Shown here piece after piece: positions 26,243-35,365 of a stretch of 64,000 bases of DNA (its first letter is position 1; the number at the start of each line of letters is the position of its first letter). The position numbers were made by a program, and so were the translations under genes. The notes below the pieces were generated by a model. That model worked only from the letters and a program-made list of their open reading frames with translations. It did no database searches and was not told the DNA's origin. Origin of the DNA: Prosapia bicincta (lineage: Eukaryota > Arthropoda > Insecta > Hemiptera > Cercopidae); assembly GCA_036971475.1 (NCBI GenBank), contig JBAIZL010000010.1, forward strand, positions 9,719,526-9,783,525, written 5' to 3'.

Positions 26243-26255
26243 ATCACATTAATTA
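26243..26255. repeat. Target-site duplication, right copy
   Basis: atcacattaatta, matching 22940-22952 base for base. Confidence 0.85.
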
Positions 26256-26483
26256 AGGAAACGGAAAATAACATTACTCCGTGTATTTATGACACTCATT
26301 ACTGCCTTTGAAAGAGGCTCCAATATTACCTGACATGATGTTCCTTTTTGTGTTTACTATTGGTTCAATGTGTCTGAGGACAACATTCATAGTTAGAGAA
26401 ATAAGCTAAAAACTGATTCTTCACTTTCCACAACATAATTCAAAATTTGTAAATATATTATAATCTGCTATTACATAGAGCAT

Positions 26484-26660
26484 AGGTCCCAAACTGGGGG
26501 GGGGGGGTGAGACGCCAATTCTAAGTCAAACTCCAGTCCGTCAGTCATTATCATTATGCATTTGTGGTACAGTGAGTAATTTTCTAATAGTGAATTGAGC
26601 TTGATTCTGAAACGCATGGGTTCCCAAACCTAGGGGCGTAAAGGCAAGTCAGGGTGGCGA
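26484..26660. mobile_element. Possible hAT-type terminal fragments
   Basis: cataggtcccaaactggggg at 26482-26501 and gggttcccaaacctaggggc at about 26618-26637 both resemble the common hAT end motif with TTCCCAAACT. No transposase lies between them. Called only on motif resemblance; 26256-27080 otherwise holds nothing I can support. Confidence 0.3.
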
Positions 26661-27079
26661 CACCAGTTGGAAAATAGTAAGATAAATTCTCATTTAGTTG
26701 GAATTTAAGTACAAAATTTATCAAAATTACAAACTAAATTAAACCGCAAATTATTTTTACATAATTAATTTGATTGAACATGATGTTCAGAAGATTTAAA
26801 TGAAATGTATGCATTTATAAAAGAAATATAAGTAAAGGTTGACCAAACTTTGTAAATTTGAAATTAAATTAACATGACAGCTTGTACAAAAGTGACGCAA
26901 AACGAATGTTCACTGGTCAATGTGGTAACTACGCCACAATGGTCCAATCTTCATTTTGGACACTTAGAAGTGTATCACAGGCAGCTTTTCGATTATACTT
27001 GTGTTTTGTTCTAGTACCTACTTGTGCGAAAAAAGTTTAAATTTACCTCAGGAATTAAAAATTGAAATTTTATATCATT

Positions 27080-27365
27080 ATTACACTTTTGCTAATACTT
27101 GTGACCAGACTTTGTTAACTAAAAGTTGTTATATTGTTAACTTACTTTGATTGGAGGTTATATTGTTAACCCACTTGGAGGAAACATTTTCGTTTTACGC
27201 CTTCTTCATCGTATTTTTGCCGCTAGGAATGCTGCAGTTTTGCTTCCTCGGTACTATTATTTTGAAAGTTAGAAGTGATGTGATCGAATAGCATTCCTAG
27301 CGGAAAAAATACGAGGCTGAAGAAGTCGTAAGACGAAAACGTTTCCTCCAAGTGTAAGTTAAGAA
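27080..27365. mobile_element. Penelope-like family D tails, two inverted copies
   Basis: The minus-strand copy (about 27085-27250) and plus-strand copy (about 27287-27365) share the family D tail seen at 17.2-17.9 kb, including gcattcctagcgg and the segment before gtaagtt. The minus copy has lost three bases of the hammerhead core and its helix II is broken. The plus copy keeps a complete hammerhead (27313-27348). Between them is a short remnant with tagaagtgatgtgatcgaa, the coding end of the same family. Confidence 0.7.
27313..27348 (+). ncRNA. Predicted minimal type I hammerhead ribozyme (family D)
   Basis: Hand-paired. Helix I is GAGG (27313-27316) with CCUC (27345-27348). The core CUGAAGA is at 27317-27323 and an unpaired A at 27324. 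Helix II is GUC (27325-27327) with GAC (27332-27334), closed by the loop GUAA. GAA plus A15.1 lie at 27335-27338. Helix III is a single A-U pair (27338 with 27343) or slightly longer, and U at 27344 would be residue 17, so cleavage is predicted after 27344. Every invariant core position of the known hammerhead consensus is present. The extra A after A9 resembles that described for the chrysanthemum chlorotic mottle viroid hammerhead. Activity is untested; a one- or two-pair helix III often needs a dimer or tertiary contacts. Confidence 0.65.
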
Positions 27366-27439
27366 TTAACAAATAGTTAAATAAACTGTTTATATATATA
27401 GTGATTTTTCTCCTTGTCCATTATTTATAAAGTTATTAT

Positions 27440-27800
27440 TGTTATTTGTTACAATTATTCCACCACTAAGTGGAACCCAATAGAACTAAACTCACTAAAA
27501 AAATACCATATCTATAAGAACATACACAACAATTTAATGAACCAACAGACGACATATGCAGACAATGTACTTTTCAAAAGCATCATGCACGTGGCACAAG
27601 ACAAAACATATATGACGTCAACAAGTACCAACATCACGGACCGAACAACAACAAAAAAATAAAGAAAAATAATTCTAAATTTAAACTACTTAACTAAGTG
27701 AATACGTAATTGCTTACTTACTGGCGCGTTTCAAAACGATTGTTCCTTTTACGAAGCTAACCCTCTACTCTACAAAAGAAATTTTGGCAGTATTTCTTGT
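27440..27800. mobile_element. Penelope-like family B coding tail joined to a family C tail
   Basis: 27465-27660 on the plus strand encodes NPIELNSL, KYHIYKNIHNNLMNQQTTY and NITDRTTT, the C-terminal tail shared with the copies at 48.5-49.1 kb (family B). Immediately after it, 27690-27780 on the minus strand is the family C tail (gcgccagtaagtaagcaatt and acgtattcacttagttaag in that orientation) also found at 33.15 and 35.3 kb. The gap 27800-27995 shows nothing clear. These are dead fragments with no RT motif. Confidence 0.65.
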
Positions 27801-28216
27801 GAATCAATTATTTGTAGTAAATTATCTCTAAATAAATAAGCGATTTAATTAAATAAAATGACATCAGATGACAGACAGAGAGGAAATGAATACAAAACCG
27901 ACTTTCTTATGATGTTTAAAATAATATATGAGTTGATTAGGATCATTCTTGTTGATATAATTGCATTGTATATGTTTCAATTTTATATTGTATTATTTAA
28001 TTTTGTAGTCCATTACGTTCGGCGAATCTTATTAATCACTTAAACAATAGTTTATGACTATCTTCATCAGTGTCTTCTGCTTGGAGATGTTGGGTCAAGC
28101 GGTGACGGTTTTAAAGGTAGGTTTTCGATAGTATCAACGAGTATGTGTGATTTGTATTGTGTTTGTTCGTTTAATATGTTTGTACTCTGTGTTTTTGTGT
28201 GTCTGTAAATTTCATA

Positions 28217-29005
28217 TTATTCTAGTGTGTTGAGATGTGGTCCTTTTTTGTTGATGTATAGAATTTCTAAATTATGATAAATGTCTGTGATTTGTGTCCT
28301 GTTTCTTTTAAGTGATTGTAAAATGTTGAGTTGGTGTTGTTTGTGTTCTTCGACTCTTTGTTTAAAGCTGCGACCTGTTTGTCCAATGTAGAATTTGTTA
28401 CATTTGCCGTAGTTTAGTTTGTATACGCCTGGTCCTTGTAGTTTATCTTTGTTGTTGGTGTTGTGTTGTATTTTGTATTGTAATTTGTTATTGGTTTTGA
28501 ATGCTATTTTGTAACCTATTTTTTGAAATTTGCAGGCTGTTTTGTTTGTGAATGGTAATGTGATGTATTTGTTTTCCCTGTCTGTAGTGTTAATTTTAGT
28601 GTTTTTTTGTATTTTGTACCATAGTTTGTCTATTATTGTGGTGTTGTATCCATTTTTGTATGCTAAATATTTAATTGTGTCTAGTTCTTTGTTTATGTTT
28701 TCTGTGGTCATTGGGACTTCTTTAAGTCTATGGAGCATGGATCTGAAGGCAGCGTGTTTGTGTTGGAAGGGTGGTTTGAGGTGTTGTGGATAAGTATGTC
28801 TGTCGTTATGGGTTTCCTGTAAATGTTGAAACTGTTTTTGTGTGTGGCTTTTTGTTATGGTTAGGTCGATGAAGTTTAGGGATCGGTTGGTTTCAATCTC
28901 TGAAGTGAAGTGGAGTTTTGGGTGTAATTTATTAGTGTAGGTGAGGAGTATTTCGCATTGACGGGAGTTGCCTCTGTATAGTGTTATTATATCATCGACA
29001 TATCT
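28217..29005 (-). pseudogene. Penelope-like RT C-terminal part with GIY-YIG endonuclease
   Basis: Open for about 260 codons. From the N-terminal side it has HRYVDDIITLY, the RT catalytic box; then LNFIDLTI, which follows the catalytic box in RTs of this type; then a basic linker rich in Lys, Asn and Thr with the conserved pattern HAAFRSMLHRL; and then a GIY-YIG nuclease (GVYKLNYGKCNKFYIGQTGR followed by SFKQRVEEH). The order RT then C-terminal GIY-YIG is diagnostic of Penelope-like elements. The first RT motifs are missing: the frame begins at the inversion junction, so the apparent start MRAILFVVLL is not original. The frame is notably intact for a remnant, suggesting moderate age. Confidence 0.85.
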
Positions 29006-29511
29006 GTGCCAGTAAATAAATAACAAAACAACAAACAAAATAGCCCGCAAATTTCAAAAGATAGGTTACAAAATACCATACAAAACCAATAACAAATTAC
29101 AATACAAAATACAACACAACACCAACAACAAAGATAAACTACAAGCACCAGGCTTATACAAACTAAACTGCGACTAATTAACAAATTCTACATTGGAAAA
29201 ACAGGTCGCAGCTTTAAACAAAGAGTTGAGGAGCAAAAAAAGAACAGGACACCAACTCAGCATTTTACAATCACATAAAAGAAACAGGACACAAATACAC
29301 AGACATTTATCATAATTTAGAAATTCTATACATCAACAAAAAAGGACCACATCTCAACACACTAGAATAATATGAAATTTACAGACACACAAAAACACAA
29401 AGTACAAACATATTAAACGAACAAACACAATACAAATCACACATACTCTTTGATACTATCGAAAACCTACTTTTAAAACCGTCACCTCTTGATCCAACAT
29501 CTCCAAGCAGA

Positions 29512-29557
29512 AGACACTGATGAAGATCGGCACATAGCGATTGAAAACGTTCTGTCT
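29512..29557 (+). ncRNA. Predicted minimal type I hammerhead ribozyme (family A)
   Basis: Helix I: AGACA (29512-29516) with UGUCU (29553-29557), five pairs. Core: CUGAUGA (29517-29523), then an unpaired A (29524). Helix II: GAUCG (29525-29529) with CGAUU (29538-29542), loop GCACAUAG. GAA is at 29543-29545 and A15.1 at 29546, pairing with U at 29551 across the loop ACGU. Residue 17 is C29552, so cleavage is predicted after 29552. It sits directly downstream of the coding tail, the position known for hammerheads in Penelope-like elements. All core positions match the consensus apart from the extra A shared by the other families here. Catalysis has not been shown. Confidence 0.68.
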
Positions 29558-29655
29558 CAATAAGTTTTAACAAATTTACTAAATAAAAAGTTCGGATAGT
29601 CATAAACTATTGTTTAAGTGAATAATAAGATTCACCGAACGTAATGGACTACAAA

Positions 29656-29935
29656 ATTCAAGGTTATTATTTATTTCAAGTATGGTTAGATTATTTTTGT
29701 AATTTATTTCATGTTTATGTGATATTAGGTGTGCTGCAACATTTGATGCTTTTGTATTTTTATTTTTAAATCCTCTGTAATGTTCTTCAAATTTTATTTT
29801 AAATGATCTGGTTGTTTTTCCTATGAAGTATAATAATAATATAATAAATAAAATAATAACAAATATAGTATAATAAAACAAATACAGAGAAACATAACCC
29901 ATCAGGAATTTTTTTATATGTAGCACGATTTTCTT
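29656..29935 (-). mobile_element. Penelope-like family B fragment (GIY-YIG end)
   Basis: The minus-strand frame reads FIGKTTRSFKIKFEEHYRGF, the second half of a GIY-YIG domain, then NTKASNVAAHLISHKHEI and NLTILEINNN, the same segment as the copies at 48.5-48.9 kb. Beyond about 29650 it abuts the family A tail directly, so one element inserted into or beside the other. Confidence 0.75.
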
Positions 29936-30404
29936 ACTACGCTGGTCAAAATATATTCCAAAGTATCAATTGTAAAATATATTTTATAGCAATTTTAGGT
30001 TTAATAATACATAATATTAATAATATGATATTTAAACTTAGAACTACTCAGCAACTCTACTTGATAAATAAATATTACGATGAAAAAAACAAAGATGCAT
30101 AACGTAAGAAATTTGCAATTGATAGTAGATATTGGTAAAAGGATTCTATGCGATTCTGAATATATGTACTCTTTAAACTGAATCAATTTTTTCCGGTTCT
30201 TAACAATGCAAATATGATTGCTTTTGTATTGATGTCGCACATAAATGATATTACAACAACAATTAAATCAACCATTGTAAACTGTTCTCAGAAAAATAAA
30301 AATCTACTTAATTATACCTACAACTTTATAACTAAGAGTAACTGATAATTTCAACAATAATTGAAATTTTATAGTTTAATTTTTGTATTCAAATTCTAAC
30401 AAAC
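29936..30404. other. AT-rich sequence upstream of SUCLA2
   Basis: No coding frame or repeat family recognised. Part of it may be promoter-distal sequence of SUCLA2. Confidence 0.4.
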
Positions 30405-30410
30405 ACACAC

Positions 30411-30495
<85 letters not shown>
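30405..30495. repeat. (AC)n(AT)n microsatellite
   Basis: A short AC tract then interrupted AT repeats, with a small tatgtacta break near 30463-30471. It ends about 175 bp upstream of the SUCLA2 start codon, close to where a core promoter would lie. Confidence 0.95.
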
Positions 30496-30499
<4 letters not shown>

Positions 30500-30671
30500 T
30501 TCAATTCACTTCGTTATAATAATTCTTCAGTTTATTTGGTCCTTCGGGTTACTGAAACCTTGTGTTTTTATAAAGAGAACAGTTAAAAGATTAATAGTTT
30601 TAAATTCACCGTTAAAAAGAACCGACTCTTTTTCCCTTCCCCCATTTCCAATTAGCAGTCACTTTAGCAAA
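30496..30671 (+). promoter_or_regulatory. Putative SUCLA2 promoter-proximal region and 5'UTR
   Basis: The 176 bp between the AT microsatellite and the ATG contain a pyrimidine-rich run (ctctttttcccttccccc, 30627-30644) that could carry the initiation site of a housekeeping gene. No convincing TATA box is placed at a defined distance. This is inference from position only. Confidence 0.3.
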
Positions 30672-30737
30672 ATGGCAACGATCTTGAGCAGGGGAGTAAC
30701 ATTGGTTGAGTCTCTGGCTCGAAAAAATTGTGTAAAG
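30672..30737 (+). CDS. SUCLA2: SUCLA2 exon 1: mitochondrial targeting peptide
   Basis: ATG at 30672 starts 22 codons (MATILSRGVTLVESLARKNC then VK) ending at a strong GTAAGT donor (30738-30743) in phase 0. The peptide is short, positively charged with spaced hydrophobic residues and no acidic cluster, as expected for a mitochondrial presequence. It is assigned to SUCLA2 because the next recognisable coding exon on the strand (47313) lacks an N-terminus and is in the compatible phase. The start is preceded by caaaATGG, a fair context. The assignment depends on splicing across 16.6 kb, so it is less certain than the later exons. Confidence 0.75.
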
Positions 30738-31561
30738 GTAAGTATATCTTCTTTTTTTAACTTTAAATTGGTTAAGGTATTAACCTATTTAATAAAAATC
30801 GCGTGAAATATTGGTTTTCTATAAATGTTCTGGGTATTACCTTTTCTATTAATAGACCTAACCTCTTTCAAATTTAAAGGTAGGTCATCAGCTGTATGTA
30901 GCTCAGGGTTATGATTTTGGCCTGTTACAAAAAAGCGGGATCTTTAAACATCAACAATTACTCTTTTTAATAAATATTTCCTTAGTAAGAATATAAGTGT
31001 TTCCTTAAAGTTCGTTCTTAAACATAACTAAAATCAATATGATACTTCAAAAATATTTTAAAAAATATTTTACTTATTTTTTAAATGTTTTAGACAGGTG
31101 AAGATAAATCTATATATTTAGTTTTTACTAAATTACAATAGAATTTCTTGATATTTTTGGGGCACAAAGTGCGTTTGTAAAAGTATGTAATTAATACATG
31201 GTTCAGAGGTTGTGGATTAAAAAGTAAATAATGTTTTAAAAGTAGGGTTTACTGAGAAATTTGTCATTTTTATGATGGTTTTGATAGCGTTTTGTCATAA
31301 GTTTAAAGTAATTATAAAATAAGTACCCACAAGATATTGCAATAAATATTTACTATAATATTCAACTCCTACTTTTGTTGTTTTTACATATATTGATTAA
31401 AAATAAATTGTAAACAGGAAAGAAGTTATTTTTAATTTTGCAAACCATGATAGTGGTTTAAATTTGAAAAAAATACAAACAGTGATAGTCTATTTATAAA
31501 CAATCAGAAATGTGAAGAAGTCAGAAGACTTGAAGTGTGAAGTTATAAACAATCAGAAGAA

Positions 31562-31563
<2 letters not shown>

Positions 31564-31601
<38 letters not shown>

Positions 31602-31762
31602 CATATAATAACAACATAGGTTATTCAATTAGAATACATTATTGTAATTTTCATTCCTGATGATGTTGGTACTGTTTACCAACGAAAAGCTTTGTATATA
31701 AATTAATAAATATTCTTGTATTTGAATAACCTATATTGTTTTAAATTATTAAAAAAGAAAAC

Positions 31763-31820
<58 letters not shown>
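31564..31820. repeat. TA tracts bracketing a hairpin module with inverted flanks
   Basis: TA tracts at about 31564-31600 and 31768-31817 enclose a 130-bp unit whose ends are inverted repeats (ataggttattcaa near 31617 and ttgaataacctat near 31721). In the middle is the hammerhead-like module at 31657-31687. Confidence 0.8.
31657..31687 (+). ncRNA. Hammerhead-like module (sense to SUCLA2)
   Basis: CUGAUGA (31657-31663), one unpaired U, then a perfect seven-pair helix II GUUGGUA (31665-31671) with UACCAAC (31677-31683), loop CUGUU, then GAAA (31684-31687). Core boxes are consensus, but I could not find a convincing helix I around a UH cleavage site; the long inverted flanks could supply a distal stem. 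The order and the extra nucleotide are as in the predicted ribozymes. It may be a degenerate hammerhead. Confidence 0.45.
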
Positions 31821-31821
<1 letters not shown>

Positions 31822-31929
31822 TATGGTGATATGTTTTCTTGTAATATAGTTAACAAATTAAAAATATTTCAAAACAAGAATACTTTTAATGAATATATTA
31901 TATTCAATATATAATTACATTCATTAAAG

Positions 31930-32054
31930 TATGCCCGATGATAATGACAAGGCCAGTCATTGAAAGTTAACTCGCATAAATACCAAGTAAGATTCTTGTT
32001 TAAGTACATAAGTGAAAGTGATAAGTGTATACAAGAAAACAGTGTTGCATAACT

Positions 32055-32092
<38 letters not shown>

Positions 32093-32428
32093 TAATATTT
32101 CAAAAACAAGAATACTTTTAATGAATATAATTATTAAAGCTTTTTGCCGATAAAATAGTACCAGCATCTTCCGGAAAATATTTTATTAGATAATTATTTT
32201 CCTGAAGATGCTGGTACTATTTTATCGGCGAAAAGCTTTGAATAATTATATTCATTAAAAGTATTCTTGTTTTTGAAATATTATTAATTATATATATATT
32301 TGTAGTTATGCAACACTGTTTTCTTGTATACACTTATCACTTTCACTTATGTACTTAAACAAGAATCTTACTTGGTATTTATGCGAGTTAACTTTCAATG
32401 ACTGGCCTTGTCATTATCATCGGGCATA
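31930..32428. repeat. Near-perfect 0.5-kb palindrome (foldback element)
   Basis: Two arms of about 250 bp in inverted orientation meet near 32178-32200. The outer ends are tatgcccgatgataatgaca (31930-31949) and its complement ending at 32428. Each arm carries two hairpin modules: one like CCGAUGA plus AAUGAC/GUCAUU plus GAAA at the outer end, and one like CUGAAGA plus GCUGGUA/UAUCGGC plus GAAA at the inner end. The left inner copy is mutated in both boxes, the right inner copy (32202-32233) is consensus. The TA tract is longer in the left arm than the right. Either a foldback transposon or an inverted pair of Penelope-type tails. Confidence 0.85.
32202..32233 (+). ncRNA. Hammerhead-like module in the right palindrome arm
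   Basis: CUGAAGA (32202-32208), unpaired U (32209), helix II GCUGGUA (32210-32216) with UAUCGGC (32223-32229), loop CUAUUU, GAAA (32230-32233). Relative to 31657-31687, the A-U at the second pair of helix II becomes C-G-type pairing and other pairs wobble, so pairing is kept despite base changes. No clear helix I is seen. Confidence 0.45.
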
Positions 32429-32434
32429 CTCAGT

Positions 32435-32524
32435 TTGCCCGATGATAATGACAAGGCCAGTCATTGAAAGTTAACTCGAATAAATACCAAGTAAGATTCT
32501 TGTTTAAGTACATAAGTGAAAGTG

Positions 32525-32582
<58 letters not shown>
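32435..32582. repeat. Third copy of the palindrome arm end, running into a TA tract
   Basis: 32435-32526 repeats 31932-32020 in direct orientation almost exactly, then is replaced by (AT)n to 32580. A further TA tract lies at 32635-32690. The copy boundary at a TA tract is seen for other repeats in this window. Confidence 0.9.
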
Positions 32583-32631
32583 TTGATATTTAACATTATC
32601 CATGTTTTTCCGTTGCACTGACTTTATGAAC

Positions 32632-32673
<42 letters not shown>

Positions 32674-32694
32674 CCTATATATATATTTTGACTT

Positions 32695-32900
32695 TTACAT
32701 TAGTTTGCGACTATCCGAATTTTGAATTTGTAAAAACTTACTGAGACAGAGCGTTTTCGATCGCTCCATGGCAATCTTCATCAGTGTCTTCTGCTTGGAG
32801 TTGTTAGGTTGAGCAGTGACTGTTTTGAAGGTAGGTTTTCGATAGTATCAAAGAGTATGTGTGATTTGTATTGGGTTTGTTCGTGTATTAATATGTGACA
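32695..32900 (-). mobile_element. Penelope-like family A tail with hammerhead
   Basis: The minus strand carries the end of the coding tail (complement of gtaggttttcgatagtatca near 32830) followed by the hammerhead at 32744-32789 and then the distal tail (gtaagtttttacaaattc in that orientation). Homologous to 29460-29600 and 28040-28150. The distal end is lost near 32695 where it meets a TA tract. Confidence 0.75.
32744..32789 (-). ncRNA. Predicted minimal type I hammerhead ribozyme (family A, second copy)
   Basis: On the minus strand: helix I AGACA (32789-32785) with UGUCU (32748-32744); CUGAUGA (32784-32778); unpaired A (32777); helix II GAUUG (32776-32772) with CGAUC (32763-32759), loop CCAUGGAG; GAA (32758-32756) and A15.1 (32755) pairing with U (32750); residue 17 is C (32749), with predicted cleavage just after it. 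Compared with 29512-29557, helix II changed at two pairs yet stays paired (G-U to G-C, C-G to U-G), and the helix III loop changed from ACGU to ACGC. It is antisense to SUCLA2 intron 1. Confidence 0.68.
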
Positions 32901-33139
32901 CTTGCCTATAGTAGCACTTGTTTAATGAGGATGACTGTTTTGGGAGTTGTGTTCCATTGTCATATTGAACTGTGAGCAAGCTATTGTTGTTTTAGTTTGG
33001 AATAGGGTTAGAATAACTATTTAAAATTTTTAGGAAATTTTGGGGGATTGGATGTAAAAAGTGTGTGAATTTTAATGTAATTGGGTGTTGGGTGGAGCTT
33101 AAATATTTTTATATGTAGTACTGCTTGGTTGTAAAAAGG

Positions 33140-33480
33140 TGCCTATGCTTTGAAACGCGTCAGCAAGTAAGCCATTACGTATTCACTTAGTTAAGTCCTT
33201 TTTTAGTATAGTTTAATCAGTGAATCCAAGATGATTACATCAAGCAACTTTATTAATTTTAGTTTGTAGATTTGTTGTCATGTTTGTGTGGTTGTGATTT
33301 CTGGATATGAGGTGCTCAGCAAACTGTGATTGAGTGTTATGGTTTGTGAGTAATTTTATGTTTAAATGACCTAAATGTTTTTCTATGTAGAAACTAGGGC
33401 ATGAACCGCAAGTTAGTTTGTATATACCAGCGATGTGGTTTTTGTTTGTGGTGTTGGGTTTCAATTGTTTGTTGAAGTTG
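33140..33480. mobile_element. Penelope-like family C fragments
   Basis: 33150-33200 on the plus strand is the family C tail (gaaacgcgtcagcaagtaag, then ttacgtattcacttagttaa). On the minus strand 33240-33464 encodes HIAGIYKLTCGSCPSFYIEK and LLTNHNTQSQFAEHLISRNH, a GIY-YIG domain in which the second glycine of YIG is changed to E. The two are inverted with respect to each other. No RT core remains. Confidence 0.7.
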
Positions 33481-34279
33481 TTGTATAGGGATTAGACTGT
33501 GTGTTGGTTAGTTTGTGAGTTTTGGGTGGTCTGTATAGTGTTGAAAACTGGAGAAATAATGAAATTTTCAAAGGACCACTCATTTCAATTAAGTAGTGTG
33601 AGATCCTCTTAATCAAAAACAGTGAAAAAATGAATAATTAAATTAAAAGGCATGCACCCTTGAACGAAATAGAATTTGGAGCCATTATCAAACCTACTGA
33701 TATTTGTAGTGATATCTTTTTGTAGCTTCTTTCTTGAATAAGTATGGGTTTAATATAAAAGTGTATTTCTATATAGTGACGTTAACCTGACATAAGTATG
33801 AAGTCAACACTGGAGTTTTATTATGTTCAACACAGTATAAAATTACCTAATAATTTGAAAGACTTTAAAAGAAAGAAAATAATTGAAATGGAAAAGAGTA
33901 GCAGTTGAAATTTGCATAAAGAAAAGAAGAAAACTTGTCTGCTTGCTGTCACAGCTGACTGCAGGAAGAAGTGAAAACTCAAATTATTGTTATAGGCAAC
34001 CCAGACTGTAGCACTTTAACATGTGTGTAAATAGATGATCGTACACGGCAAAAATCCTAAGTTGCCGAGATAGGATGGAGCAGCAATCAATAAATGGGCA
34101 AGTGTACAATGGAAGCTCATATCAGTGCATGTTGAAAATCGTCTGTTTTTCAGACAATTGGTCAAACAAAGAGTAAATTTTGAGCAGAGTCCGTAGCTTA
34201 CTGTTTTACAGTTGTACCAAGCAGTAGTGTTACTTCACATCAATACAAAAAAAACCACATCTCACATATTTGAAATTTG

Positions 34280-34475
34280 CAAACAATAAAACACAAAATA
34301 AAAACATTGAATGAACGAACCCAGTAAAAATCACATACACACTTTGACCACATTACTAACCACCTGAGTTTAAAACCAGCACCACCCATTAAGTAAATCC
34401 TTGCGGACATCCAACACCATTGATGATGATTGCGTAGTGCAAATGAAATAGATTTGTCTCAGTAAATGAAAAAGA
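34280..34475 (+). mobile_element. Decayed Penelope-like family A tail
   Basis: Matches the coding tail and hammerhead region of family A at low identity (aatgaacgaacccagtaaaa, then the hammerhead remnant). The core reads UUGAUGA (34420-34426), so C3 is lost; helix II UUGC/GCAA (34430-34433 with 34439-34442) and GAAA (34445-34448) survive, followed by uugucucaguaa. Confidence 0.65.
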
Positions 34476-34984
34476 ATTTAATTATATGTTCATGCAAGGT
34501 GTAAATGTACAATGCATTTAACATAAAGTTTTCTCTGACAATCATCGATAAAAAAACAATATCAAGATATTTTTGTGATATTTCTGACAAAAAAGTTGTT
34601 CTTGAATTGATGTAGTATATTTTTATAATGTAAAAGTGATAAGTTGTATAATATTTTGAAAAAAACATGGATTATTCACATTTTTTATTTTAAAAAATAA
34701 TTCGAAGTATTGTATAGAAAGTACAAACTAGCCTATATTTGAGAACACATTCTTTTAAAAAAATTTTGAACTATAAACAAAAGTATCTTAGAGAAAGTTG
34801 ATCGTTATTTGATATATATTATTAAAAATAGCTTTAGTTTCTAAAAATCGTAAGTTGTAACTGAATGAAAAAAGCTTGAGTAACTTACTTCTGGATGGTA
34901 AAACAGTGTTCACTACAGTTTACTAGACAGATTGATGGTGTGGTACAAATGCATATTTGAGAGAAACTTTAGATTATAGTGAAG

Positions 34985-35365
34985 TAAAAAAAAGGTAAAA
35001 ATCCAGCTACGCAAAACACCTAAAAAACACCCAACACACACACTAATTTAAATGTTCTACACACACTAAAACAAAGTAAAAAACTAACAACCTTAAAAAA
35101 ATATGAAATGTACAAACACTACGCAACAGATAAAGAAAACGTATTAAATGATCATACACATTTTGAAGCCAACAGCCTTTTTTATTATATGACACACAAT
35201 GAAAACAACCCACCCCATTCCACAGTCATAAATCGATTCCCGTTAGAGCCTTTACACCTAACCGATGCCGCCAGTAGAGGGTTAGCTTCGTTAAACGAAC
35301 GAATGTTTTGAAATGCGTCAGCAAGTAAGCAATTACATATTCACTTAGTTAGGTATTTTTAAAAT
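34985..35365 (+). mobile_element. Penelope-like family C coding tail and 3' end
   Basis: Frame 35108-35311 encodes the C-terminal end (MYKHYATDKENVLNDHTHF, then NSLFYYMTHNENNPPHSTVI) preceded in another frame by LTTLKKYE, the usual end-of-ORF signature. It finishes with SLNERMF and a stop, then the family C tail gaaatgcgtcagcaagtaag and attcacttagttagg. Broken upstream. Confidence 0.7.

Larger units (their letters stand above)
27995..29655. mobile_element. Penelope-like family A, inverted pair of 3' halves
   Basis: The minus-strand copy (about 28000-29000) and plus-strand copy (about 29037-29655) are joined near 29010-29036. Both carry the same coding tail and the same distal tail (cataaactattgtttaa, then caccgaacgtaatggactac in the plus copy). 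The minus copy keeps RT motif YVDD and a GIY-YIG domain, but its hammerhead is cut by a deletion that fuses ctgatgaagat to agtcataaact (28045-28075). The plus copy starts inside the linker, has stops and a disrupted GIY-YIG, but keeps a whole hammerhead at 29512-29557. Inverted partial copies are typical of this superfamily. Confidence 0.8.

Noticed and set aside
30383..30586. Reading frames rich in Ile-Tyr (also at 32430-32636, 54638-54886 and 55251-55448)
   Set aside because: They are translations of TA microsatellites.
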